From: JBMOKT01 sp049323895
Lineage (GTDB): Bacteria; Bacillota; Peptococcia; Peptococcales; BICA1-8
Assembly: GCA_049323895.1 (NCBI GenBank)
Contig: JBMOKT010000032.1
Coordinates: 1 to 64,000 of the forward strand
DNA: 64,000 nt
Direction: 5' to 3'
The position numbers and the translations under genes were made by a program. This document shows positions 34,226-44,284 of this stretch, piece by piece; position 1 is the stretch's first letter, and each line of letters begins with the position of its first letter. The notes under the pieces are model-generated. The model saw nothing but the letters and a program-made list of their open reading frames with translations, searched no databases and had not been told where the DNA came from.

Positions 34226-37200
34226 TTATGGGGTTACCAATCCTGGACCCTGGCTGCCGCTGATTCTTCTGCCATAGAAGATGGTCCAATTGCCCCTATT
34301 TCCATGGGAGGCTGACCACTGGCCCAAAAAGCTGTTGCCATCAGGTGTCAAGGTGATTTCAAAGTCTTTGGTAAAGTTGCTCTCGGACCAGCGTCCTGAG
34401 AGCCTTTCACCCGAAACCGCTGCGGTAACTGTACCGCTCCATCCTGGGTAAGATCCTGTTACCTGCGCACCGCTCTGGGTGAAGTTTACCATGCCCCAGT
34501 TGGTCTCCCAGGTTCCTGCCCAATTAGTCCGTCCCGTGAAATTATAACTATACTCCCCTCCCGTAAAATTCGAGCTGCCGGGAGTGAAGATATATCCCTG
34601 CCGCTGGGGAGTAACCTTATAGGAAACTCCTGAGGCAAAGCCGGTCTGCTTCCAGCTGCCATCGGCCCCCGTTACTACTGAGCTCGGTGCACTGTCGGAA
34701 CCGTTGGTACGGCTAAAATTGAGAATTACTCCGGCCAGGGGAGTACCATTCTCGGCTGTTACCCGCCCGGCAACACTGTATGCTGAACCGGCTGTGAAAT
34801 CGAGATTTACGTTGGAGGCTTTAAAATCCAGGTTGCCAGGATTGAAAACGGCATCATTTTTACTGGGAGTAACTTTATAAGTTGTTCCTGCTTCGAAACC
34901 GAAACAGCTCCATCTGCCCTCAGCATCAGTGATTACAGGCAGGGGAATTGTACCATTTCCGCTGACCTGGCTAAAAGTCATGGTTACCCCTGCCAGGGGC
35001 TTACCATCAGCTCCGTTGACCTTACCCGAAACACTGTAGCCTTTGGTTACAGTGAAATTAACTGCTGTGCCTTCGTTGTTGAACTCCCCATAGCTGGGAA
35101 CGATGGCCTGAGCGCCCTGTCCTACTTTAACCTGGGCGTTACCCCCTGCTTCAAGGGGTGTATAGACAGCATCGGCAGGAATGACAGGCATGGCCTGGTA
35201 GGTTGTGCCGCTAAAGAAGCCGGCTTGACTCCATTTCCCCTGGGCATTGGTCTTAACAGGCTGGGGAATCTGACCCTGATTGGACGTGCTGTTAAATGTT
35301 ATCTCTACCCCCTGCAAAGGGTACTGTCCGTATCTGGTCTGCATCATTACTGTTCCTCCTGCTGTAAACCCAGGGGAACCGGTAAAATTTATAGTATTGC
35401 TGGTTCGGTAAAAATCGAGATAAGGTACGGCAAAAGCATGACCAATACTTTCGGGTGTGACCCGATAAGTAGTTCCTACACTAAACCCATGCTGTTTCCA
35501 AAACCCGTTGGCATCGGTAGTAGCCTTTTGCGGAATGGTGCCACTGCCGTTCACTTTGCTAAAGGTTAAAGTGGCATTATATACTCCGTTTCCGTTAGGT
35601 CCAACTACACGACCAGAAACCATATAGCCCGCAGCCGCAGTAAAATTCAGTTCTGTTCTTGTACCATTTACCAGAGCATAAGCAGGGCTGAAAGCTTGAT
35701 TAAGCTTAGCTGGTGTTATGGTATAGGAGCTCCCGGGAACAAGATTGGTTTGAATCCATTTGCCGCTGGCATCGGTTTTAACTGGTTCTGGGATTTGTCC
35801 CTGTCCATTGGCAGGTGCAAAGGTAATTGTAACTCCTGCAACCGGCGCACCGCTTGAGGTAGTAACCTTTCCTGAAACGCTATAGCAGGCAATTGCAGTA
35901 AAGTCTAAGGCTAAGTTGCCCGAATCAAAATCCACATTTTCTTTGCTGAAGACGTAGGCTGACTTCTTAGGGGTTGCTTTATACAAATTACCAGGCTCAA
36001 AACCCGTCTGACGCCAATTACCATCGGCATCTGTTGTAACTTGCTGGGGAATAGCCCCTGTATCCTTTATACGTGCCCGGCTGAAGGTGATGGTTGCACC
36101 GGAGAGCGGCTTTCCATCGGCTGTAGTAATTCGCCCAGAGACAGCATAAGAAGTTCCTAGGCTGTTTAGGTAAATGTATTTGTCTTTAGTCCCGGCCGTT
36201 ACATAATCACCCTTAGGGGTTACAAGTACCGATGAGGGTTTATAGTAATCAGCAGTCCAACCATGGCCGGGATCCTTACCTATGGTTGAACTCCATTCCT
36301 CGTTACCACGAGCATCGGTCTTAACTAATAGCAATTTGAGGCCTATAAAATCCGAATTGTTTCCCGCAATTATATAGCCTTTGTCAGGAGTTGCTGCAAA
36401 AGAGCGCGCTGAATCTCCGGCAAGGAGTTTGTCCCATTGTTTATTTCCATGGGCATCAGTCTTAAGAAGGTAAATGGTATTAGGAGAAACTCCCCCTGAG
36501 CCGACCACAACGTAACCTCCATCGAAAGTGCTCTGAAGATCATATCCATCTAAATCAGTATCCTGCTGGGAGATTATCTTCTCCCATAGTTTATTTCCGT
36601 CAGAATCAGTTTTTACCAGGTAGATTCCGTAGAGTTGCTTCTGGCTGCTACCTGTTGACCCTCCAGGATATGGATTACCAAAACCTCCAAAACCAGAAGA
36701 TGATGAATATGTGACAGTAGAACTGTATGCCGAGCCCAAAAGGATATAACCGCCGTCGGAAACCTGAAGGACAGCATAACCTGCGTTTTTTTCCTTATCG
36801 GAACTATAACCCTTAATCCACTGCTGGTTACCCTTATCATCGGTTTTTATAAGGACAGCTTTGCTTGTGGTTTCAGATTCCTGTCCAAAGAAGTCACTAC
36901 TGGTCGTGGAATATGTTCCGGCAATAAGATACCCTCCATCAGCTGTTATCTGAAGCTTATTTCCTAATGTTGAGGAATCGGCATTTTGGTTTTCATATAC
37001 ATAGTACTGCTCCCATTGAGTATTACCAGCGGCATCCAGCTTTAAAAGAAACGCGCTCACCTTCGGGTTTTCTGTTCCAAAACTATCGACTGAGGTAGTA
37101 TATTGTCCCGTAACGATGAAGCCCCCATCAGCCGTCTCCCTGAGATCAGAAGCCCTGGTATAAAAGTTGTTTTTTTCCTGACCGAAGTATTTATCCCAAA

Positions 37201-37606
37201 GCTTGTTGCCCGCGGCATCAGTTTTGAAAATATAGGCTAGGGACCAGTCCTCTATATAACTGTGAGATCCAAAAACCGATGCACTGGTAACGCTCCTTTG
37301 ATCATTTGCCGAACCAGCCAAGATATATCCTCCATCTTTGGTTTGACGAACAACTGCACCTTGATAATTCCTTTTTCCATCTCCAAAAGTCTTTTCCCAC
37401 TGGACAGCAAGAACCGGTTTAACATCCTGCTCCGCCTCCCCTGATCCATTATTGCCTATTTGGGGAATTCCCGCGGGAACCCCAGGGAGGCTTGTCCCAC
37501 TCTGAATGTTAGGAACCGCTCCTGCACTGTGCAGGGGGATAAGTGTAAATATGAAACAGACAAGCACTAACATTCCCATCAAAAGCGTTAATTTTTTACT
37601 TTCCAT
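34226..37606 (-). CDS. Large secreted protein with N-terminal propeller repeats and six CarboxypepD-reg-like repeats
   Basis: About 1126 residues from the ATG at 37606, where GGGAGG lies 7 nt upstream; an earlier ATG at 37639 has no such site. After the signal peptide come about eight repeats with the theme TxDGGYILAGS...LVKTDADGNKxW (residues 50-490), likely a propeller. Six modules of about 85 residues follow, each opening SGxVTxxxGxPLAGVTITF and ending GxxYKVTPxK. The last 90 residues (GTWETNWGMVNFTQSG, GQWSASHGNRGNW) form a separate lipocalin-like beta domain. It is probably displayed outside the cell. It shares module types with the next gene, so the two likely arose together. Confidence 0.85.
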   Translation of the reverse strand: MESKKLTLLMGMLVLVCFIFTLIPLHSAGAVPNIQSGTSLPGVPAGIPQIGNNGSGEAEQDVKPVLAVQWEKTFGDGKRNYQGAVVRQTKDGGYILAGSANDQRSVTSASVFGSHSYIEDWSLAYIFKTDAAGNKLWDKYFGQEKNNFYTRASDLRETADGGFIVTGQYTTSVDSFGTENPKVSAFLLKLDAAGNTQWEQYYVYENQNADSSTLGNKLQITADGGYLIAGTYSTTSSDFFGQESETTSKAVLIKTDDKGNQQWIKGYSSDKEKNAGYAVLQVSDGGYILLGSAYSSTVTYSSSSGFGGFGNPYPGGSTGSSQKQLYGIYLVKTDSDGNKLWEKIISQQDTDLDGYDLQSTFDGGYVVVGSGGVSPNTIYLLKTDAHGNKQWDKLLAGDSARSFAATPDKGYIIAGNNSDFIGLKLLLVKTDARGNEEWSSTIGKDPGHGWTADYYKPSSVLVTPKGDYVTAGTKDKYIYLNSLGTSYAVSGRITTADGKPLSGATITFSRARIKDTGAIPQQVTTDADGNWRQTGFEPGNLYKATPKKSAYVFSKENVDFDSGNLALDFTAIACYSVSGKVTTSSGAPVAGVTITFAPANGQGQIPEPVKTDASGKWIQTNLVPGSSYTITPAKLNQAFSPAYALVNGTRTELNFTAAAGYMVSGRVVGPNGNGVYNATLTFSKVNGSGTIPQKATTDANGFWKQHGFSVGTTYRVTPESIGHAFAVPYLDFYRTSNTINFTGSPGFTAGGTVMMQTRYGQYPLQGVEITFNSTSNQGQIPQPVKTNAQGKWSQAGFFSGTTYQAMPVIPADAVYTPLEAGGNAQVKVGQGAQAIVPSYGEFNNEGTAVNFTVTKGYSVSGKVNGADGKPLAGVTMTFSQVSGNGTIPLPVITDAEGRWSCFGFEAGTTYKVTPSKNDAVFNPGNLDFKASNVNLDFTAGSAYSVAGRVTAENGTPLAGVILNFSRTNGSDSAPSSVVTGADGSWKQTGFASGVSYKVTPQRQGYIFTPGSSNFTGGEYSYNFTGRTNWAGTWETNWGMVNFTQSGAQVTGSYPGWSGTVTAAVSGERLSGRWSESNFTKDFEITLTPDGNSFLGQWSASHGNRGNWTIFYGRRISGSQGPGLVTP

Positions 37607-37704
37607 TTTCTTACCTCCCGCAATTAATCTTACCATCATAATATTCCATTTTTTGGTTGCGGTCTTTCGTTACATTGACCTTCTTTTCTTCTAATTTACC
37701 TGAA

Positions 37705-37731
37705 ACTAAAAAACCGCCTGCGGCGTTTAGT
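37705..37731 (-). terminator. Hairpin with T-run downstream of the AraC gene
   Basis: ACTAAA...TTTAGT encloses CCGC/GCGG; read on the minus strand it is followed by TTTTTT. A 19-bp stretch here (37708-37726) matches 25376-25394 with one mismatch. Confidence 0.55.
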
Positions 37732-37786
37732 GGCTAGCGGACAGTTGTCCACAACTAAAAATTTATTTTTTCCTGGCAAACGATAA

Positions 37787-37804
37787 AAACCCCTTACGGG
37801 GTTT
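37787..37804 (-). terminator. Intrinsic terminator overlapping the AraC stop codon
   Basis: AAACCCC-TTAC-GGGGTTT, and on the minus strand the T-rich tract TTTTTATCGTTT follows. It marks the end of the catabolic island. Confidence 0.85.
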
Positions 37805-38681
37805 GAGATACAATCTTTCTATAATAAGATGGTGAAATACCCACCTTGTTTTTAAATAATGTAGCAAAATGACTCTGGTTATTAAATCCAACCTGATAGC
37901 AGACATCTGTAATCTTTAAATCTTGGCGTTTCAGCAAATCCTTGGCGTGCTCAATGCGTACGTCCTGCAGATACTCATAGGGGGTCTTTCCGGTCTGCAG
38001 CTTAAAGGCCCTTACCAGATAGCTAGGATGGAAACCGGCATGGACCGCCAGTTCTTCCAGTGTAAAAAAAGAATCGTAGCGCTCGTTTATATATTCTATG
38101 ACTTTGAGTACCTCCCGCTTTTCAGGAGAGTATCTACTATTGCCGGCTTCTTTTTTTATCTGACTGGCTCGCAGGAGGGTGACAGCAATTAGTCTGCTGA
38201 TGTTATCTAGTGTCAGGTGATATCCCGTTTGACGTTTACGATTCTCTTTCATAAACATGCTGCATAACAGCTGTAGTTCTGTACTAAAGGGAATACTTTT
38301 GGGAGCGTAATAGAGTTCCTTGCTGCCAAGAAGCAAGTAGGCCATCTCCTCCATAAAGTTTTTCTCAAATTCAAGGGCCAGAAAGTGTATGCCCGACATC
38401 ACTTTACCAGGACCATGGGGAACACCGGAATTAATGGGCAACACCTTATTCTTTTCTGCATTTATAACACCTGTTCCAAGTTTTACAGATGGCATGTTAA
38501 CATATGGAATTAGAAATTCATAACTATCATGGGTATGTTGGTCAGGATACAGGGTTAGGGGATTTTTAGTTTTAGCTATACCCAGGATAGGGCAGGAATA
38601 TAGTTCCAAATTTTCAGTGAACTCAGACTTATGCTTGGGTATTAATTCTATTCCATAGCTTATACCGGAGCATTCAACCAT
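37794..38681 (-). CDS. AraC-family transcriptional regulator
   Basis: 295 residues. The N-terminal 180 residues form a cupin-like sensor domain (HTHDSYEFLIPYVN, GVPHGPGKVMSGIHFLALEF). The C-terminal 100 residues hold two HTH motifs: FTLEELAVHAGFHPSYLVRAFK and ITDVCYQVGFNNQSHFATLFK, with the usual GISPSYYRK end. It is the last gene of the methyltransferase/hydroxyproline island and is a good candidate for its substrate-sensing activator, beside the XRE-cupin protein at the other end. No operator is evident. Confidence 0.9.
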   Translation of the reverse strand: MVECSGISYGIELIPKHKSEFTENLELYSCPILGIAKTKNPLTLYPDQHTHDSYEFLIPYVNMPSVKLGTGVINAEKNKVLPINSGVPHGPGKVMSGIHFLALEFEKNFMEEMAYLLLGSKELYYAPKSIPFSTELQLLCSMFMKENRKRQTGYHLTLDNISRLIAVTLLRASQIKKEAGNSRYSPEKREVLKVIEYINERYDSFFTLEELAVHAGFHPSYLVRAFKLQTGKTPYEYLQDVRIEHAKDLLKRQDLKITDVCYQVGFNNQSHFATLFKNKVGISPSYYRKIVSQTP

Positions 38682-38776
38682 TTACAGCACCCTCACTATC
38701 ACAACATAATAGTGTAACTTCTATATTTGCACTATATCTCCTTTATTTAAAACCGTCATTGATTAATGAAAAAAGT

Positions 38777-40552
38777 TTATTCAAAAGTTAAAGCATCGAC
38801 AAACCGGTCCTGAAAGTCTGGTCTAGCCGAAAGTTCAACATGCTTGACTTTAGCTGCAATCTCGGCTGCCCGCCGATTAATCTGCTGAGAAATTAGAGCC
38901 AGCTTTGCCCCCGCCCCAGCTGCATTTCCGACAGGAGTTACCTTTTCAGCTGGAATTGCCGGGAGTAAGCCGATTCGCAATGCACTGGATGTCTTGATAT
39001 AACTGCCAAATGCACCAGCCAAAAGAACCTTGTCAATAGTCTCGGCAGTTACACCGGCCTGTATAAGCAAAGTTTCAATACCGGCACGCATTGCTGCCTT
39101 GGCTAATTGCAGTTCCCGTACATCTTTTTGGGTTAAAACTACCTGTGCATCTCCAGTTTGACTTGGGTCGGCTAAAACGAAGTAATTGCTACTTGCGTCA
39201 GAGCCCAGCCGCTGACGCAGTTTGTCCGGCAGCCATGTCCCCTCATCGTAGGTAATCATCCGGCCACTTGTATCTACGATTCCGATTTCCACCAATTCAG
39301 CTATAGCGTCTATAAGACCTGAACCGCAAATACCCTTAGGCGGCATATCCCCGATTACTCTAAGTTGGACATCTCCTTCAATTTCAAGGGCCTCTATTGC
39401 TCCCGCTGCTGCCCTCATACCACATTTGATCTGTGCCCCTTCAAAAGCCGGTCCCGCCGCAGTAGAGCAAGCGAACATTTCTCCGTTAACTGCAAGAACA
39501 ATTTCTCCATTGGTTCCAATGTCTACTGCCAGGTAAATTCCTGATTTGTAATAAATTCCTGTGGAGAGAATGACGCCTACTGTGTCCCCACCTACATACC
39601 CTGCCACATTGGGAAGCATGGAGATCATTGCATGGGGAGAGACAGCCAGACCAACCTCTTTGGCTTCTACCTCAACACCTTGAGTAAAGGCCGGAATAAA
39701 AGGAGCGGGTGCCAGGTGTCTTGGATCAACTCCCAAAAATAGGTGACTCATGGTAGTGTTGCCCGCAACTGATACCTGATAGATTTGCTCAGGTAAAATC
39801 CCGATGGATTCACTAAGTTCCCTTGCCAAACGGTTAATTACCTGAACTACCCTGCGTTGCAGCTGCATCAATCCTGTCGGTTGCTGAATAACGTATTCAA
39901 TCCGGGCAATAACATCGGCTCCGAATACATTCTGAATGTTAGTTGCAGATCCCGTGTTTAATGTTTCTCCCGTAGATAAGTTAACCAGGGAGACAACAAC
40001 TGTAGTCGTACCAATATCCACCGCCATTCCAACAAGGTTATTGGTAGTATCACCCGCTTCCACCATTAAAACTTGTTTATTCCTTATAATTGCCGTGACA
40101 AGTCCTTTATTCTGTCTAATGACCCTGGGGAGAGCCTGAATCGCTGCTAATTTCAAACTCACAACCCCATCCCCTAGACAATCTAAGAGCCGGGAAGCAT
40201 CAGAAACTTGATTTGCCAAAGACTCTGGCGGTAATTTCACTGCTACTTTACGTACAGGGGAATCTAGTTCCACATTTTCTTCGGCAGCAGTTAATGTACT
40301 TTTACGGTGTACAGCAACTTCAAGTTGAGGAATTTCAACCTCTATATCCTTTTCTACAATTGTTTTACAGGCGAGAGTCCATTGACTGTGTTCTGAGCCT
40401 GGAATATGAACCAGACACTTACCGCAAGTGCCCTTTCCACCACAGGGACCTTCCAATTCAACTGAGGCTTGGATGGCTGCTTCTTTGATGGTAGTTCCGT
40501 AGTCAACCATAATAGAGATGTTATAGGGTAAAAAGGTTACTTTATAGGTCAT
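38777..40552 (-). CDS. RACo-type corrinoid activation protein (2Fe-2S ferredoxin and ASKHA ATPase)
   Basis: 591 residues. The N-terminal 2Fe-2S domain has the ligands C37, C43, C46 and C62. The C-terminal part (from about residue 175) is the ASKHA/DUF4445 domain, with phosphate loops AVDIGTTTVVVSL and AVDIGTNGEIVLA and KVLLAGAFGSY. Such proteins use ATP and a low-potential electron to reduce inactive Co(II) corrinoid back to Co(I). In this cluster the target is the corrinoid protein at 50172-50798. It lies beside an MttB-like gene, as in many anaerobic demethylation loci. Confidence 0.92.
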   Translation of the reverse strand: MTYKVTFLPYNISIMVDYGTTIKEAAIQASVELEGPCGGKGTCGKCLVHIPGSEHSQWTLACKTIVEKDIEVEIPQLEVAVHRKSTLTAAEENVELDSPVRKVAVKLPPESLANQVSDASRLLDCLGDGVVSLKLAAIQALPRVIRQNKGLVTAIIRNKQVLMVEAGDTTNNLVGMAVDIGTTTVVVSLVNLSTGETLNTGSATNIQNVFGADVIARIEYVIQQPTGLMQLQRRVVQVINRLARELSESIGILPEQIYQVSVAGNTTMSHLFLGVDPRHLAPAPFIPAFTQGVEVEAKEVGLAVSPHAMISMLPNVAGYVGGDTVGVILSTGIYYKSGIYLAVDIGTNGEIVLAVNGEMFACSTAAGPAFEGAQIKCGMRAAAGAIEALEIEGDVQLRVIGDMPPKGICGSGLIDAIAELVEIGIVDTSGRMITYDEGTWLPDKLRQRLGSDASSNYFVLADPSQTGDAQVVLTQKDVRELQLAKAAMRAGIETLLIQAGVTAETIDKVLLAGAFGSYIKTSSALRIGLLPAIPAEKVTPVGNAAGAGAKLALISQQINRRAAEIAAKVKHVELSARPDFQDRFVDALTFE

Positions 40553-40613
40553 TTATACCACCTCTTTCACTATCCTAATTGTAAACCTAGCGACGAAATA
40601 TGGGAATATATTT

Positions 40614-42056
40614 TCAAGCTTCTTTTTCGATCTCCATCAATTTTGTTTGATCTATTCCTCTGGAAACAAGGTAATCAAAAAGTCTTTGTCTTATTGAAGG
40701 AGGAAGTTCAGGTCTGTGGTAGTTGCTTAACATTTTATCTATTTTGTTTCTTATTCGATTGAATATTATATCATGGGGCTTGCCCTCTATATAACCTCTA
40801 AAGCTTATGTCAGGTGAAAAATGTTCTGTACGACAAAACCTGCAGGTATGCTCTTGAGTCAAATACTCCCCGCTGGGACCAACTTGTTTGATGACATCTA
40901 AGGCTAAAGTTTCAGCGTTAATTTCTACGCCCCTATTAAATCGTTCGACCATTGCAATAATCTCCAAATCAACCATAAACTGCTCATAGGACATTGAATT
41001 AAAACCATCTAAAATACCTGCACTGTGGATTACTAAATTCATTTTTTCCCTGGCGGTGACAAATAAGGTCATCATGCTTTCATACCCACTTTGTACAGAT
41101 ACACATTTAGCGTCGGTGTCAGTTCCACCGCCCCGTACCGGAAGCTCATATAGTTTAGCAAGTCTTGCACCGAAAGAAATAATCAAGGTTCTTTCCGCAG
41201 AGCCCATGGCTATTGCTCCAGATTTCATGTCAGCCGAAGTTGTTTGCCATCCGTACACCACCGGTGTTTCATTTCTAATCATTTGCATAACGGCAACACC
41301 AGCAAGAACTTCCGCATTAGCAAGAGCAATGGTACCTGCTAAGGTAACCGGACCAGTTGTACCGGCCATAGTAGCCGGTGAAATCATAACAGGTTGACCG
41401 TATTTTCCATAAGTTAGCATGATATCAAGCGTCAGTTTATCAAACATTAAGGGACTGGTAGTATTGGCAATGGCTATGATTCTAGGTTTTTCAATTAACT
41501 GTTCTTTACCATCAAAAACAATCCCTAACATCTCCATAATCATTTCATGTCCGTCTGGACCAATTCCCGAAGGAACACCGATTAAACACTTGTCAGAAAA
41601 AAGGATAGTGGCATATGTCATTAGGGGACCCGCTTCCAGGACATTTATATCTTTCGGCTGGACCAGTACACCACCGTTGCAATTGAAGAACTCACATTGA
41701 TGACTAAGCTTTAAAAATTTTATGTAATCACTTAATAAAGCTGGTCTTTTTGTTCCATCTATTTCACTAACGGTTGGAGCTCCATATCCGGGGGCATATT
41801 CTACCCGTTCACCGCCAATATGCATGTCGTATCTGGGATTTCTGGCATAGAGGTTGAAGTTCTTGGGGGCTTTATCAATCCACTCCATTATTTGTTCCTG
41901 TGTAAAGAAGGCGGTCTGTTCCTTAACCAAAATTCCCTTTTTCCTAATTATTTCTAAGACCTCGGGGTGATGAAACTGAACACCGACCTCCTCTAAAATC
42001 TTCATGCTGGCAGCATGCAATTCTTCTAAGTCCCTGGTCATCAAGTCACTGTTCAT
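40614..42056 (-). CDS. MttB-superfamily methyltransferase 1 (non-pyrrolysine)
   Basis: 480 residues; ATG after GAGGAGGAG. It has typical MttB-family stretches (MKILEEVGVQFHHPEV, MAGTTGPVTLAGTIALANAE, LPVRGGGTDTDAKCVSVQSG, ALDVIKQVGPSGEYLTQEHT). The frame is open throughout and ends in TGA, so there is no amber codon for pyrrolysine. Non-Pyl members demethylate quaternary amines such as glycine betaine (MtgB), proline betaine (MtpB) or carnitine (MtcB), passing the methyl group to a corrinoid protein. It is most like the third copy at 53512. A quaternary or tertiary amine of a proline-type compound is the likely substrate here. Confidence 0.9.
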   Translation of the reverse strand: MNSDLMTRDLEELHAASMKILEEVGVQFHHPEVLEIIRKKGILVKEQTAFFTQEQIMEWIDKAPKNFNLYARNPRYDMHIGGERVEYAPGYGAPTVSEIDGTKRPALLSDYIKFLKLSHQCEFFNCNGGVLVQPKDINVLEAGPLMTYATILFSDKCLIGVPSGIGPDGHEMIMEMLGIVFDGKEQLIEKPRIIAIANTTSPLMFDKLTLDIMLTYGKYGQPVMISPATMAGTTGPVTLAGTIALANAEVLAGVAVMQMIRNETPVVYGWQTTSADMKSGAIAMGSAERTLIISFGARLAKLYELPVRGGGTDTDAKCVSVQSGYESMMTLFVTAREKMNLVIHSAGILDGFNSMSYEQFMVDLEIIAMVERFNRGVEINAETLALDVIKQVGPSGEYLTQEHTCRFCRTEHFSPDISFRGYIEGKPHDIIFNRIRNKIDKMLSNYHRPELPPSIRQRLFDYLVSRGIDQTKLMEIEKEA

Positions 42057-42107
42057 GACATTAACTCCTCCTCTCAGCTATCATAGAAAAGTCAGGACCC
42101 CAAGCTG

Positions 42108-44264
42108 TTACGACAGATGGTTTTTTATCACTTCTACAACTTCCGGAAAATCAATACCGAGCTCTTGTAGTTTCTCTATGCTTGGAACGCCATCGTTGGT
42201 CCAGCCTCTTCGCTTATAAACGGCGTCAACAAGCTGTTCATATTGGTCTTGGCGGTACTTCCTCATCACTGTTAATTTTTCTTGCGTAGTTTTATCCTTG
42301 GTATCAAATCCAACCAGTTCCGTTAACTGCTTATCATACCTTTCCATACGCGATTCATATTCTTCCGCAGTAGCAGGTCCTAGAGAACGATAAGGGACTT
42401 GGTCGTTTACTCTTTTACCGGAACCCATTCTGAGATTGAATACTCTTTGAAAGTTATAGACCTTCTCTGATTGGCGAATCATGACCGATTCATCCAGCTT
42501 AATTCCTGTCACCCCTTCATACAGATCAAAATAGTTCTGAACGTGTTCCGGAATCTTGGCCGGTTCACTTGTGTATTTATTGTTAGGAGGTATTATGTCG
42601 TTCCAGGGCAGTTTGCAGAGACCCAATAGACCGAACCAAGTTCGGAACATGGGGAAATAATGCAGCGCTTCCGCTTTATCTTCAAAGGTTGGGATTTGAT
42701 TGTTTACCATGTCCATAAAGATCAGCCAGGCTTCATCATGTTGAGGACCTTTGTTGCACAGACCATATCCTCCTTGCTGTGCCAAGGATTCTTTCATTAA
42801 ATATTCCGAATATTCCAGACCTTTTTGCTCCATACCAATATCTTGGAGAAGCACAGGGTCTGCTCCAAATTCTTCGGCAAAAATCTTCTTCATCCTGTGT
42901 ACACCTTGCCCGGCAATTTTTCCAAAACCTTCGCCACGAGCCATCTGGTGAATTAGTTCCATTGCCGCGTCGGCGTTGCCAAAATCCAACTCCAAACCTC
43001 CGGTGATTTCTTTGTTAATGAATCCTCTTGTATAGCAGTCCATGACAAAAGCAATAATCGTGCCTACAGAGATGGTATCTATACCATAAGTGTCACAATA
43101 AAAGTTGGCTTCCAGAATATACTCGGGATCGAAGATTCCGCAGTTTGAACCTAATCCCGCGGCATTTTCATATTCCGGTCCGTCCACACACACTTTATTT
43201 CCTTTATAAGGTCCGGTCTTTATTGCAAAACCGTCTGCCGCTTTTGCACAGGATAAGCTGCACCCATACCAGCAGCCGTCGGGAAGATTCTGGGTAATAT
43301 ATTTTTCAATAAATACGTTAGACGCTATTTTATTGGTATCAGGATGGGAACCAAACTTATAGTTATGCACCGGAAGCAAATCATAATTGTCCATCACTTC
43401 AATAATATTTGCCGTCCCAATCTGACGCATACGATTTTGAACCTGGTCGTATTGGGCGATTTCTTTATGGAGCTTTACACCGGTTTGATTTATTAAAGCT
43501 ATATTGTCTACATTGTTAAGGTTGCCTTTGACTCCTGTAAAATGTACTACTATACCTTTTATTTTTTTATCACGAAAAACCGTGCCCAAGCCCCCTCTTC
43601 CAGCCTGTTTAAGTCGGACTGTCTTTCGTCTCTTATCATAGAAAGTAAAGTTTAAACACCCAATTAAAGTGTTCTCTGCTCCAGCACCTGCGGTAATAAC
43701 CGATACATTGCACTTGTCATCTTCTGATTCTGCATACATTTCGGTGAGTAATTCTGCTAATAGATGTCCATCAACAGCTTCTTCAGGTGCTTTTTCAATA
43801 GTGACAACTCCGTTGTTACCATCAATAACAATAATTACATCTTTTTCTGCTTTTCCTTGGAGCTCCAGTGCATCAAAACCTGAAAACTTTAACAGCGGTC
43901 CAAAATAGCCCCCAACGTTACTGTCAAAGGGCAAATTGGTCAAGGGGGACAGACTTACAACCAATGACTTACCCGTCCCCGGGTATTGAGTGATACCGCA
44001 GACTGGTCCTGTCCCAACCACAATCTCGTTTTCGGGATCATTCCATTTAGTTTCTGGCTTAACTGCATTCCACAAATACCAGAGACCAAAGCCTCTGCCG
44101 CCGATAAAGGTATCTTTCATAAAATTAGTGACAGGTTTTTCTTTAATAGTTTGGTCTCCCACGTTAATATACAAAGTCCTATTGGTATAACCTTTATCAA
44201 TGGTTCTCAGCTCATAGTGGTACTCCGCCAACAGATGATGCCTTTCCTGCATTTTATTTTCCAT
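42108..44264 (-). CDS. Aldehyde:ferredoxin oxidoreductase-family tungsten/molybdopterin enzyme
   Basis: About 718 residues from the ATG at 44264 (GGAGG 8 nt upstream). Longer frames overlap the ferredoxin gene and are unlikely. The AOR N-terminal domain shows VVGTGPVCGITQYPGTGKS, SNVGGYFGPLLKFSGFDALEL and RAGRGGLGTVFRDKKIK. Fe-S ligands are CWYGCSLSC (spacing C-x3-C-x3-C, where classical AOR has C-x2-C-x3-C) and a late Cys in GLCKLPWND. It directly follows a poly-ferredoxin that would carry its electrons. In this island it could oxidise glutamate semialdehyde, the open form of the HypD product, but other aldehydes are possible. Confidence 0.88.
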   Translation of the reverse strand: MENKMQERHHLLAEYHYELRTIDKGYTNRTLYINVGDQTIKEKPVTNFMKDTFIGGRGFGLWYLWNAVKPETKWNDPENEIVVGTGPVCGITQYPGTGKSLVVSLSPLTNLPFDSNVGGYFGPLLKFSGFDALELQGKAEKDVIIVIDGNNGVVTIEKAPEEAVDGHLLAELLTEMYAESEDDKCNVSVITAGAGAENTLIGCLNFTFYDKRRKTVRLKQAGRGGLGTVFRDKKIKGIVVHFTGVKGNLNNVDNIALINQTGVKLHKEIAQYDQVQNRMRQIGTANIIEVMDNYDLLPVHNYKFGSHPDTNKIASNVFIEKYITQNLPDGCWYGCSLSCAKAADGFAIKTGPYKGNKVCVDGPEYENAAGLGSNCGIFDPEYILEANFYCDTYGIDTISVGTIIAFVMDCYTRGFINKEITGGLELDFGNADAAMELIHQMARGEGFGKIAGQGVHRMKKIFAEEFGADPVLLQDIGMEQKGLEYSEYLMKESLAQQGGYGLCNKGPQHDEAWLIFMDMVNNQIPTFEDKAEALHYFPMFRTWFGLLGLCKLPWNDIIPPNNKYTSEPAKIPEHVQNYFDLYEGVTGIKLDESVMIRQSEKVYNFQRVFNLRMGSGKRVNDQVPYRSLGPATAEEYESRMERYDKQLTELVGFDTKDKTTQEKLTVMRKYRQDQYEQLVDAVYKRRGWTNDGVPSIEKLQELGIDFPEVVEVIKNHLS

Positions 44265-44284
44265 CTTTCTGCTCCTCCATAGAT

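Noticed and set aside
37743..37756. AGTTGTCCACAACT palindrome resembling paired DnaA boxes
   Set aside because: A single short palindrome with imperfect box sequence, no AT-rich unwinding region or dnaA/dnaN context; most likely chance or an operator.
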